Assembly: GCA_013813955.1 (NCBI GenBank)
Contig: JACCQW010000369.1
Location: 1-6,945 of the forward strand
DNA from: Solirubrobacterales bacterium
GTDB taxonomy: Bacteria; Actinomycetota; Thermoleophilia; Solirubrobacterales; Solirubrobacteraceae
Direction: 5' to 3'
Length of the DNA: 6,945 nucleotides
Shown: positions 1 to 6,628 of the stretch, in pieces
How the letters are laid out: the number at the start of each line of letters is the position of its first letter
Position numbering within the stretch: the first letter of the stretch is position 1
Notes under the pieces: generated by a model
Databases searched by the model: none
What the model saw: only the letters and a program-made list of their open reading frames with translations
What the model was told of the DNA's origin: nothing
Translations under genes and position numbers: made by a program

Positions 1-310
1 GCAGGGCGTCGCGCACGATGACCCAGCCGGTCGTCGTGCCCCACGTCGTCTCGAGCACCATCGTGCCCGGCAGGTAGCGGCGCGCGGCCGGGACGCTCGC
101 GTCTGCCGGTCCGAGGCGGAACCCGCCCGCATCGCGGTCGAGCAGCGTCGCGAACACGCTCGGCGAGTCGAGCCGGGGGGCACACAGCCACTCCACGTTG
201 CCGCTCGGCGCGATCAGCGCCGTCACCTCGCAGTCCGACAGGAACGCGTAGTCGGCGATCGGCGGGAACGGGCTGCCGGCCAGCGGGACGTCGCCGACGA
301 TCGCCCTCAT
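1..310 (-). CDS. Glycoside hydrolase family 15 protein (glucoamylase/trehalase-like), N-terminal 103 residues, cut by window edge
   Basis: Reading from the ATG at 310 gives an open frame of 103 codons that runs off the left edge. Residues 17-27 read PIADYAFLSDC, followed by a stretch of the form APSGNVEWLC and then PRLDSPSVFA (residues 45-54). This is the conserved N-terminal block of bacterial GH15 proteins, the trehalase-like N-terminal beta-sandwich that precedes the (alpha/alpha)6 catalytic barrel. The family hydrolyses terminal alpha-glucosidic bonds in trehalose, maltodextrin or glucans and releases glucose. The catalytic glutamates lie beyond the window, so substrate and activity cannot be judged. 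There is no signal peptide, so a cytoplasmic enzyme is likely. The start codon shares ATGA with the opcA stop, and a GGGAG motif sits 8 nt upstream. By context it would supply glucose to the pentose phosphate enzymes encoded upstream, after phosphorylation by a kinase not seen here. Family assignment is firm; function is inferred. Confidence 0.85.
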   Translation of the reverse strand, partial: MRAIVGDVPLAGSPFPPIADYAFLSDCEVTALIAPSGNVEWLCAPRLDSPSVFATLLDRDAGGFRLGPADASVPAARRYLPGTMVLETTWGTTTGWVIVRDAL

Positions 311-1425
311 CCCAGCAGCTCCCGGCCCGCGGTCAGGGCCGGGCGGAACGTCGGGTCGCGCAGCAGCGCCTGGCGGATCCCCTCGCCGAGGATGCCCGGC
401 TCGCCGCGCGACGCGCCGAGCACAGTCCACGTCTGCTCGGTCCCGTGGACTTCGCGGCGCCGCACGGTCAGGCCGCCCTCACCGCGCTCGAGGCCGAGAA
501 CGGTCCCACGGTCGCTGGTCAGCTCGATGCCGGCCAGCCCGGGGACGCTCATGTCGCCCACGGGCTCCAGGCGCAGCTCGACCTCGCCGCGCCGGCCCCG
601 CGCGTGGCCGCGCAGCAGGTCGCCGTGGTGCATCAGCGCCTCCGGGCGCCAGCCCAGGCGTGCGCACAGCCATCCGAGCAGCAGCAGCCCCGACACGGCA
701 GAGTCGGCGCGGTGGCGCACGGAGACCTTGGACAGCGTGTGCAGCTCCGCGCGCCGGTCGGCGGGGTCGAAGGCGGAGGCCACGCGCTCACGCCACGGCG
801 TCGAGCGCAGCCAGGCCAAGTCGACGACGTAGGCGCGCTCGGCCAGGGCGCAGCTGCGGTCCAGCGCGACCGCGTGATCGGGCTCGTCGGCGGAGTCCAG
901 CAGCACCACCTGCGCGAGCGCGGCACCGACGCCGGGCATGTTCTTGCCGGCCTTGGCGCCTGAGGCCTTGGTGAGCGCGTTGACGGCCTCGGAGTGCCCG
1001 TGCGGCGACCACACGACGGTCGCGAGGTCGGTGACCACGAGCGGATCGACGATCGAGTCCAGGTCGTCGAGGTGGCGCTCGCCGATCGACACCACGACGG
1101 TCTCGCGCAGCACCGCGAACTGGCCGGGCCGCGGGTCGCACTCCGATGCGACGGTCGCGCGCGCGTCGATCGTGCTGCGGCCCGGCTCGACCGAGCACAC
1201 CACCGTGCGGGAGGCATGGAAGCGCCCCACGCCGTGCAGCCGGTTGGCGATCTCGCCGCTGTACTCGCGATCGACGATGCAGACGAGGTTCAGCGCCCGG
1301 GCCGGGACGTAGCCCTCGTTCTCGGCGTGGCGCTCGGCCACGAGTTTGCGCAGGGCGGCCTCGATCGCCCCCGGGCTCGTGTCCTGCGCGCTCCACACGG
1401 AGTCGGTCACGGAAACGGTGCCCAC
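307..1425 (-). CDS. opcA: Glucose-6-phosphate dehydrogenase assembly protein OpcA
   Basis: OpcA is a non-catalytic cytosolic partner needed for full assembly or activity of G6PDH in cyanobacteria and actinomycetes. The 372-residue product shows the family landmarks: an N-terminal WSAQDTSPGAIEAALRKL helix (11-28), PARALNLV (41-48), GRFHASRTVVC (67-77), and DLAWLRSTPWRERV (202-215), which resembles the conserved DLAWxRxTPWR block. Lying 6 nt after zwf is the classic arrangement for this gene and strongly supports the call. The GTG at 1425 is chosen because it gives the longest frame with minimal spacing from zwf. The GAGGG at 1429-1433 is only 3 nt away, so a second in-frame GTG at 1410 (protein starting MTDSVW) is nearly as plausible; both keep the conserved core. 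The stop overlaps the GH15 start by 4 nt. At 372 aa it is at the long end for the family by my recollection. Five or so cysteines are present, but nothing shows redox control. Confidence 0.93.
   Translation of the reverse strand: MGTVSVTDSVWSAQDTSPGAIEAALRKLVAERHAENEGYVPARALNLVCIVDREYSGEIANRLHGVGRFHASRTVVCSVEPGRSTIDARATVASECDPRPGQFAVLRETVVVSIGERHLDDLDSIVDPLVVTDLATVVWSPHGHSEAVNALTKASGAKAGKNMPGVGAALAQVVLLDSADEPDHAVALDRSCALAERAYVVDLAWLRSTPWRERVASAFDPADRRAELHTLSKVSVRHRADSAVSGLLLLGWLCARLGWRPEALMHHGDLLRGHARGRRGEVELRLEPVGDMSVPGLAGIELTSDRGTVLGLERGEGGLTVRRREVHGTEQTWTVLGASRGEPGILGEGIRQALLRDPTFRPALTAGRELLG
319..323 (-). promoter_or_regulatory. Likely Shine-Dalgarno of the GH15 gene
   Basis: GGGAG on the minus strand, 8 nt before the ATG at 310 and within the last codons of opcA. 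It supports this ATG as the GH15 start together with the ATGA overlap. In such GC-rich DNA a purine run of this length can occur by chance. Confidence 0.5.
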
Positions 1426-1431
1426 CCGCCC

Positions 1432-2967
1432 TCAGATCGCCCTCCACGTGGCGTCGCCGGCCAGCAGCTCCTCGGCCTCGGCGGGCCCCTGGGAGCCGGC
1501 CGCGTATAGGGGCAGCTGCCCGCGTGCCGTGGCCCACGCGCTCTCGATCGGGTCGCAGATGCGCCACTGCGCCTCGACCTCGTCGTTGCGCGTGAACAGC
1601 GTCGCATCGCCGCGCATCGCGTCCATGATCAGCCGCTCGTAGGCCTCCGGCGACTGCGACAGGAATGCCGTCCCGTAGAGGAACTCCATGTTCACGGGGC
1701 GGATGCGCATCCGCGTGCCGGGGATCTTCGCGCCCAGCGTCAGCGAGACGCCCTCGTTGGGCTGCATGGTGAGGATGAGCTGATTGGGGCGCACGCCGAC
1801 CGAGCCCTCCCGGTCGAAGGCGAGATGCGGGACGGGCTTGAGCGTCACCGCGATCTCGGTGACCTTGCGCGCCAGGCGCTTGCCCGTGCGCAGGTACATG
1901 GGCACGCCGGCCCAGCGCCAGTTGTCGACCTCCAGGCGCAGCGCCGCGTAGGTCTCCGTCGTGGAGTCGCCCGGGACGCCCTCCTCGGCGAGGTAGCCGG
2001 GCACGTCCTGCCCGGCGACGGTCCCCGCCGCGTACTGGGCGCGCACCGACATCTCCGCGACCTGCTCCTCGGCCGGCGCGCGGATAGCGCGCAGCACCTT
2101 GACCTTCTCGTCGCGCACCGCGTCGGCGGAGAAGGCGATCGGCGGCTCCATGCACAGCAGCGTGAGCAGCTGCAGCATGTGGTTCTGGACGAGGTCGCGC
2201 AGCGCGCCGCTGGAGTCGTAGTAGCCCGCGCGCGACCCGATCCCGATGTCCTCCGCGGCGGTGATCTGCACGTGGTCGATGTAGTTGCGGTTCCACAGCG
2301 GCTCGAACATGCCGTTGGCGAAGCGGAAGGCCAGGACGTTCTGGACGGTCTCCTTGCCCAGGTAGTGGTCGATGCGGAAGACCTGCTGCTCGTCGAAGAC
2401 CGCGAGCACGCGCTCGTTGAGCTCGCGCGCCTCGGCCAGCGTCGTGCCGAACGGCTTCTCGATGACCACGCGCACCTCGCCGCCCTCGCGGTCCTGCAGC
2501 CCGTGGTCGCCCAGCGTCTCCACGATCACGGGGAAGAAGCCGGGGGCCGTGGACAGGTAGAAGCAGCGGCTCAGCGGCCGGCCGGCAACCTCGTCGAGCT
2601 CTGATAGCACCTCGCCCAGGCGCTCGTAGACACCGCCCTCGTCGAAGGAGCCCGGCACGTAGCGCGCGTGCTCGAAGAGCTTGGCCAGGACCTGCTCGTC
2701 GGGCTCGCGGCGCGAGAACTCGCGCACGGCGGCGATCGCCTGGTCGCGGAAGTCGGCGTCGGAGAGGTCCCCGCGGGCGTTGCCGACGAGGCCGAAGCGC
2801 TCGGGCAGCGCGCCCTCGTGCGCGAGGTTGTACAGCGCGGGCAGCAGCTTGCGCCGGGCCAGGTCCCCCGTGGCGCCGAAGATGACAAGCGCCGTGGCGT
2901 GCACGGGCAGGCGCTCGAGCCCCTCGGCGAGCGGATTCGGATCCGGCCTCGCCTCCGCGGTGCTCAT
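1432..2967 (-). CDS. zwf: Glucose-6-phosphate 1-dehydrogenase
   Basis: Catalyses glucose-6-phosphate plus NAD(P)+ to 6-phosphogluconolactone, the entry step of the oxidative pentose phosphate pathway, in the cytosol. The 511-residue product is normal in length for the family. The Rossmann nucleotide motif GATGDLA is at 31-37, EKPFG at 170-174 and the active-site signature RIDHYLGKE at 198-206. VQNH at 260-263 carries the likely catalytic base His263 (counterpart of His240 of the Leuconostoc enzyme). Arg65 in VGNAR aligns with the Leuconostoc Arg46 that contacts the 2'-phosphate of NADP+, so NADP+ use is expected. The start is the ATG at 2967, which shares ATGA with the gnd stop. No good Shine-Dalgarno precedes it (only a distant GAAGAAG), consistent with translation coupled to gnd. 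The frame stays open upstream to 3252, but that Arg/Ala-rich stretch lies inside gnd and is not coding in this frame. opcA follows 6 nt downstream. Confidence 0.97.
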   Translation of the reverse strand: MSTAEARPDPNPLAEGLERLPVHATALVIFGATGDLARRKLLPALYNLAHEGALPERFGLVGNARGDLSDADFRDQAIAAVREFSRREPDEQVLAKLFEHARYVPGSFDEGGVYERLGEVLSELDEVAGRPLSRCFYLSTAPGFFPVIVETLGDHGLQDREGGEVRVVIEKPFGTTLAEARELNERVLAVFDEQQVFRIDHYLGKETVQNVLAFRFANGMFEPLWNRNYIDHVQITAAEDIGIGSRAGYYDSSGALRDLVQNHMLQLLTLLCMEPPIAFSADAVRDEKVKVLRAIRAPAEEQVAEMSVRAQYAAGTVAGQDVPGYLAEEGVPGDSTTETYAALRLEVDNWRWAGVPMYLRTGKRLARKVTEIAVTLKPVPHLAFDREGSVGVRPNQLILTMQPNEGVSLTLGAKIPGTRMRIRPVNMEFLYGTAFLSQSPEAYERLIMDAMRGDATLFTRNDEVEAQWRICDPIESAWATARGQLPLYAAGSQGPAEAEELLAGDATWRAI

Positions 2968-3893
2968 CCGTCGGCGGACTTCTTCGTCGCGTGCCCGCCG
3001 AACTGCGCACGCAGCGCGGACAGCACCCGCCCGGTGAAGTCGCCGTTGGCGCGCGAGTAGAACCGCGCGTGCAGCGAGGCGGTGATGACCGGCGTGGGGA
3101 CGTCCTTGTCCATCGCGTCCTCGATCGTCCAGCGCCCCTCGCCGGAGTCCTCGGTGTATGCGCTCAGGCCCCTCAGCTCGTTGCCCTCCTGCTCGAAGGC
3201 CAGGGCGGCGAGCTCGCACAGCCACGAGCGCACGACCGAGCCGCGCATCCACAGGTGGGCGATCTGCGCGTTGTCGAGGTCGAAGTCAGCCTTGTCGAAG
3301 AGGTCGAAGCCCTCGGCGTAGGCCTGCATCAGGCCGTACTCCACGCCGTTGTGGACCATCTTCACGTAGTGGCCCGCGCCGCCCGGGCCCATGTGGCCCC
3401 ATCCCGGCCCGTGCTCGTCGTCAGGCGGCGGGGCGAGGACGTCGAGGACCGGGCGCAGCTGCGCGACCGCCTTGTCGGTCCCGCCGACCATCATGCAGTA
3501 GCCCACCTCCAGGCCCCAGACCCCGCCGCTCGTGCCGACGTCGACGTACTGGATGCCCTGCTTGCGCAGCGCCGCGGCACGAGTGCGGTCGTCGGTCCAC
3601 TTCGAGTTGCCGCCATCGACTATCAGGTCGCCCCTGTCCAGCAGCTTGGCGAGCTTGTCGACGGTGTCCTGAGTCGGCTTGCCGGCCGGGACCATGATCC
3701 ACACCGTCCGCGGCGCCTCGAGCTTGGAGACGAGGTCGCCCAGCGAGCGCGCGCCGCGCGCGCCGGCCTTCTCCGCGCGCTTGACCGCGTCCTTGTCGAA
3801 ATCGAAGGCGACGACCTCGTGATCGGAGTCGCGGCGGATCCGCGCGACCATGTTGCCGCCCATGCGGCCGAGTCCGACGAAGCCGATCTGCAT
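2964..3893 (-). CDS. gnd: 6-phosphogluconate dehydrogenase (decarboxylating), short-form family
   Basis: Oxidatively decarboxylates 6-phosphogluconate to ribulose-5-phosphate, CO2 and NAD(P)H. The 309-residue length marks the short class (about 300 aa, YqeC-like), not the long enzyme of about 470 aa with a duplicated C-terminal helical domain. The N-terminal Rossmann motif GFVGLGRMGGN covers residues 4-14, VDGGNSKW 92-99 and TSGGVWG 121-127. GHYVKMVHNGVEYG (174-187) holds the catalytic Lys178 and Glu185 plus the substrate-contacting His181-Asn182. Substrate-binding ARFYSR and an RVLSALRAQFGGHA tail close the protein. Asp31 at the end of the second beta-strand (VVAFDFD) favours NAD+ by general Rossmann logic; this is inference. 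The ATG at 3893 is chosen because AAGGAG lies 8 nt upstream and the protein then begins directly at the nucleotide fold. An in-frame GTG at 3911 would place that Shine-Dalgarno inside the gene. The start overlaps the tal-pgi stop by 1 nt (TGATG) and the stop overlaps zwf by 4 nt. Confidence 0.96.
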   Translation of the reverse strand: MQIGFVGLGRMGGNMVARIRRDSDHEVVAFDFDKDAVKRAEKAGARGARSLGDLVSKLEAPRTVWIMVPAGKPTQDTVDKLAKLLDRGDLIVDGGNSKWTDDRTRAAALRKQGIQYVDVGTSGGVWGLEVGYCMMVGGTDKAVAQLRPVLDVLAPPPDDEHGPGWGHMGPGGAGHYVKMVHNGVEYGLMQAYAEGFDLFDKADFDLDNAQIAHLWMRGSVVRSWLCELAALAFEQEGNELRGLSAYTEDSGEGRWTIEDAMDKDVPTPVITASLHARFYSRANGDFTGRVLSALRAQFGGHATKKSADG

Positions 3894-6628
3894 CAGAGCA
3901 TCTCCTTGCACCTGGCGGTCAGCTGGCGCAGCGCGACGGCGGGGTCCTCGCCGTGCAGGCGCACGCGCTCGGCGGGCAGGCCGTGCGCGCGCAGCGTCTG
4001 CAGGTCGCCCGCCGCCTGCGCGTTCTTCAGCGTGCGGAAGGAGTACGGCCGGCCGGGGATCTCCAGGTCCGCTGCGGTGTCGTGCACGAGCTGAAGGAAG
4101 CGCCCGGTCGGCGGGCCGCCCTTGTGCAGCTGGCCGGTGGAGTGCAGGTAGCGCGGCCCGTAGCCGAACGTCGTCGTCGCGCGCGTGGCGTCGCGGATCG
4201 TGGCCCGTAGCTCGGCCACCGCGGCGTCGATCTCCGCGGACGGCTGCAGGTAGCCGGTGATGGCGACGTAGCTGGGCGGCGCGGCGCCGCCCAGCAGCGT
4301 GCGCAGCGCGCCCTCGTCCGCACTGCGGGGCTCCTCGACGTCACCGCCGTCCAGGCCGTTGAGCACCGCCTGCATGTTGTCCTTGGCCTCCTGAACGTCG
4401 GGCTGGTCGAACGGGTTGACGCCGAGCGCCCAGCCGGCGACCGCGGTGGCGAACTCGGCGAAGAAGAAGATCCGCCCGAGGTCGCCCGGCCCGGACGCCG
4501 TGAGCGTCACCGTCGGCTGACCGGCGTCGGCGAGGGCCTTGACCGTCTCGTCGAGCTCGGCGTCGGGGGCCTCGCTGTCGCGCAGATAGCAGAAGATCCG
4601 ATCGTCGCCGTAGGCCTCCGGCGCGCCCAGCGGCTCGTCGGCGACCGGCAGCACGCCGGTCTGCAGCTTGCCGGTCGACTCGGCGACCAGCTGCTCGGCC
4701 CAGACGCCGAATGAGGCGATCGGCTCGCCGATCACGAAGGTCAGCTTGTCGCGGCCGGCCCGGGCCAGCGCGCCGAGCGCCGCGCCCAGCCACAGCCCGC
4801 TGTTGGTCGCCGACGAGTCATAGGAGGTGCATGCCTCGGCGGCCACGCCGGCGCCGTCGAGCAGGACCTCGAGGTCGACGCCCATCAGCGCCGCGGGCAC
4901 GAGGCCGAAGAACGACAGCGCGCTGTAGCGCCCGCCGATGTCCGGGTCGTTGCAGAACGTGCGCCGGAAGCCCCGCTCGGCGGCGAGCGCCTGCAGCGAG
5001 GAGCCGGGGTCGGTGATCGCGACGTACTGCTCGCCGTGCGGTCGCAGGGCCCAGAAGTGCTCGAACAGCGACATGGTCTCGGTCGTGCCGCCGGACTTCG
5101 TGGAGACGATGAACAGCGTGCGCTCGAGGTCGACGGCGTCGTGCAGCGCCAGCACGGTGCCGACGTCGGTGGAGTCCAGGACGTGCAGGCGCAGACGGTC
5201 GTGCTGGCGCTCGCCGAAGCTCAGCCGCAGCACCTCGGGCGCCAGGCTGGAGCCGCCCATGCCCAGCAGCGCGGCGTCGGTGTAGCCGTCGGCCGCGGCC
5301 TGCGCGGCGAAGGCCTCGAGGTCGTCGATCTCCTCGGCGTAGGTGTCCGGGGCGGTGAGCCATCCGAGCCGGTCGGCCACCTCGGCCTGCCCGGCGGGGC
5401 CCCACAGCGTGTCGTCCTTGGACCAGATGCGCCGGGCGACGTTCTCGGCGGCGGCGCGGCTCACGATCTCGGCGACGGCGGGCTCGAGCTCCTGCGGCAG
5501 CGCGGCGTCGATCGTCTGCGGGCGGCCGGTGGTGATCGCTTCGCGCTTGGCCTCGATGCCGGCCAGCAGTTTCTCCATCGGGGTCACGAACGCGTCGACG
5601 CCCTCGCGCAGCAGCGTGGCGGTGACGTCGTCCATGTCGATCCCCGCGTCGCGCAGGGCGTCCAGCGCGGGCGCCGGGTCCTGCCGCGCGGTGGCGCCGG
5701 CGATCTCGGAGTGCTCGGCGGCGGCCAGCAGCGTGGCCATCGGCATCGTGTTGACGGTGTCGGGCGCGACGAGCCCGTCGACGTACATCGTCTCCGGGTA
5801 GGCGGGGTTCTTCACGCCCGTCGAGGCCCACAGCGGGCGCTGCACCGGGGCGCCGGCCTCGCGCAGCGCCGCGAAGCGCGCCCCGCCGAAGATCGCCTCG
5901 AAGCGGGCGTATGCGGCGCGGGCGTTGGCCAGCGCGGCGGTGCCGGCGAGGTCGGTGTGGTCCAGGGCCACCAGCCGCTTGTCGACCTCGCTGTCCACGC
6001 GCGATATGAAGAACGACGCGACCGAGTGCACGTCGAGGTCCGAGCCCTCGGCGTGCCGGCGCTCCAGGCCGCGGATGAACGCCTCGGCCACCTGAGCGTA
6101 GGCGGCGACGCTGAACAGCAGCGTGACGTTGACGTTGATGCCCTCGTAGATCGCCTGCTCGATCGCGGGCACGCCCTCGGGGGTGCCGGGGATCTTGATC
6201 ATCACGTTGGGGCGGTCCACGCGCGCGAAGTACTCGCGCGCCTGGGCCAGCGTGCGCTCGGTGTCGAAGGCCAGGTCGGGGTCGACCTCCAGCGAGACGA
6301 AGCCGTCGGCGCCGCCGAGCTCGTCGTGGACGCCGCGCAGGACGTCGGCGGCCGCGCCGACGTCCTCGATCGCGATCGCCTGGTAGATCGCGCGGGGGTT
6401 GCAGCCCTCGCGCGCCATGCGCTCGATCTGCTCGTCGTAGTCGGGCGAGCCGAGGATCGCCTTCTCGAAGATCGCCGGGTTCGACGTGACGCCGCGCAGC
6501 GAGTCCTCCTCGACGAGGCGCCGCAGCTCACCGCCCTCGGTGAGCGAGCGGCGGATCTGGTCCAGCCACACCGCGGTCCCGGCCGCGGTCAGCGCGGCGA
6601 GGCGCTCATTGATCACGACAGGGGTCAC
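3893..6628 (-). CDS. tal-pgi: Bifunctional transaldolase / glucose-6-phosphate isomerase fusion
   Basis: A 911-residue two-enzyme protein. Residues 1 to about 365 are a transaldolase of the actinobacterial/cyanobacterial type. Asp23 (WLDQIRR), Asn50 (GVTSNPAIFEKAI), Glu114, Schiff-base Lys145 (MIKIPGTPEG) and Thr169 (NVTLLFS) are all present, followed by SVASFFISRVDSEVD (202-216) and WASTGVKNPAY (267-277). After a linker near 365-390, the remainder is a phosphoglucose isomerase: LGMGGSSLAPE (455-465), the sugar-phosphate-binding VSTKSGGTTET (508-518), GGRYSALS (565-572), and EQLVAESTGK (645-654) with likely catalytic Glu650. A YLHSTGQLHKGG block lies at 827-838, and Lys868 is a candidate C-terminal catalytic lysine. 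The fusion can turn transaldolase-made fructose-6-P into glucose-6-P, the substrate of Zwf encoded two genes later. The GTG start at 6628 has GGAGG 7 nt upstream and overlaps the rpiB stop (GTGA). Upstream open frame to 6832 is an Arg-rich shadow of rpiB. Such fusions are known in several bacterial groups. Confidence 0.96.
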   Translation of the reverse strand: MTPVVINERLAALTAAGTAVWLDQIRRSLTEGGELRRLVEEDSLRGVTSNPAIFEKAILGSPDYDEQIERMAREGCNPRAIYQAIAIEDVGAAADVLRGVHDELGGADGFVSLEVDPDLAFDTERTLAQAREYFARVDRPNVMIKIPGTPEGVPAIEQAIYEGINVNVTLLFSVAAYAQVAEAFIRGLERRHAEGSDLDVHSVASFFISRVDSEVDKRLVALDHTDLAGTAALANARAAYARFEAIFGGARFAALREAGAPVQRPLWASTGVKNPAYPETMYVDGLVAPDTVNTMPMATLLAAAEHSEIAGATARQDPAPALDALRDAGIDMDDVTATLLREGVDAFVTPMEKLLAGIEAKREAITTGRPQTIDAALPQELEPAVAEIVSRAAAENVARRIWSKDDTLWGPAGQAEVADRLGWLTAPDTYAEEIDDLEAFAAQAAADGYTDAALLGMGGSSLAPEVLRLSFGERQHDRLRLHVLDSTDVGTVLALHDAVDLERTLFIVSTKSGGTTETMSLFEHFWALRPHGEQYVAITDPGSSLQALAAERGFRRTFCNDPDIGGRYSALSFFGLVPAALMGVDLEVLLDGAGVAAEACTSYDSSATNSGLWLGAALGALARAGRDKLTFVIGEPIASFGVWAEQLVAESTGKLQTGVLPVADEPLGAPEAYGDDRIFCYLRDSEAPDAELDETVKALADAGQPTVTLTASGPGDLGRIFFFAEFATAVAGWALGVNPFDQPDVQEAKDNMQAVLNGLDGGDVEEPRSADEGALRTLLGGAAPPSYVAITGYLQPSAEIDAAVAELRATIRDATRATTTFGYGPRYLHSTGQLHKGGPPTGRFLQLVHDTAADLEIPGRPYSFRTLKNAQAAGDLQTLRAHGLPAERVRLHGEDPAVALRQLTARCKEML
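3902..3907 (-). promoter_or_regulatory. Shine-Dalgarno of gnd
   Basis: AAGGAG on the minus strand, embedded in the C-terminal codons of tal-pgi, 8 to 9 nt before the gnd ATG at 3893. It is the strongest ribosome site in the window and rules out the in-frame GTG at 3911 as the start. The combination with the TGATG junction allows both independent initiation and reinitiation. Confidence 0.8.

Noticed and set aside
1426..1431. Possible regulatory element between zwf and opcA
   Set aside because: The gap is only 6 nt, too short for a promoter or terminator; it holds part of a ribosome site at most.
788..3010. 740-codon open frame on the minus strand across zwf and opcA in another frame
   Set aside because: The product is extremely Arg/Ala/Gly-rich without domain signatures and crosses two well-supported genes. 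It is a frame shadow, not a frameshifted or fused gene.
2968..3252. N-terminal extension of Zwf by 95 residues
   Set aside because: The added residues are the out-of-frame reading of gnd, rich in Arg and Ala. The ATG at 2967 in the ATGA overlap gives a normal family N-terminus.
2991..4094. 367-codon plus-strand open frame opposite gnd, and 1825-2604 opposite zwf
   Set aside because: Both have low-complexity composition, no homology I recognise, and complete antisense overlap with confident genes.
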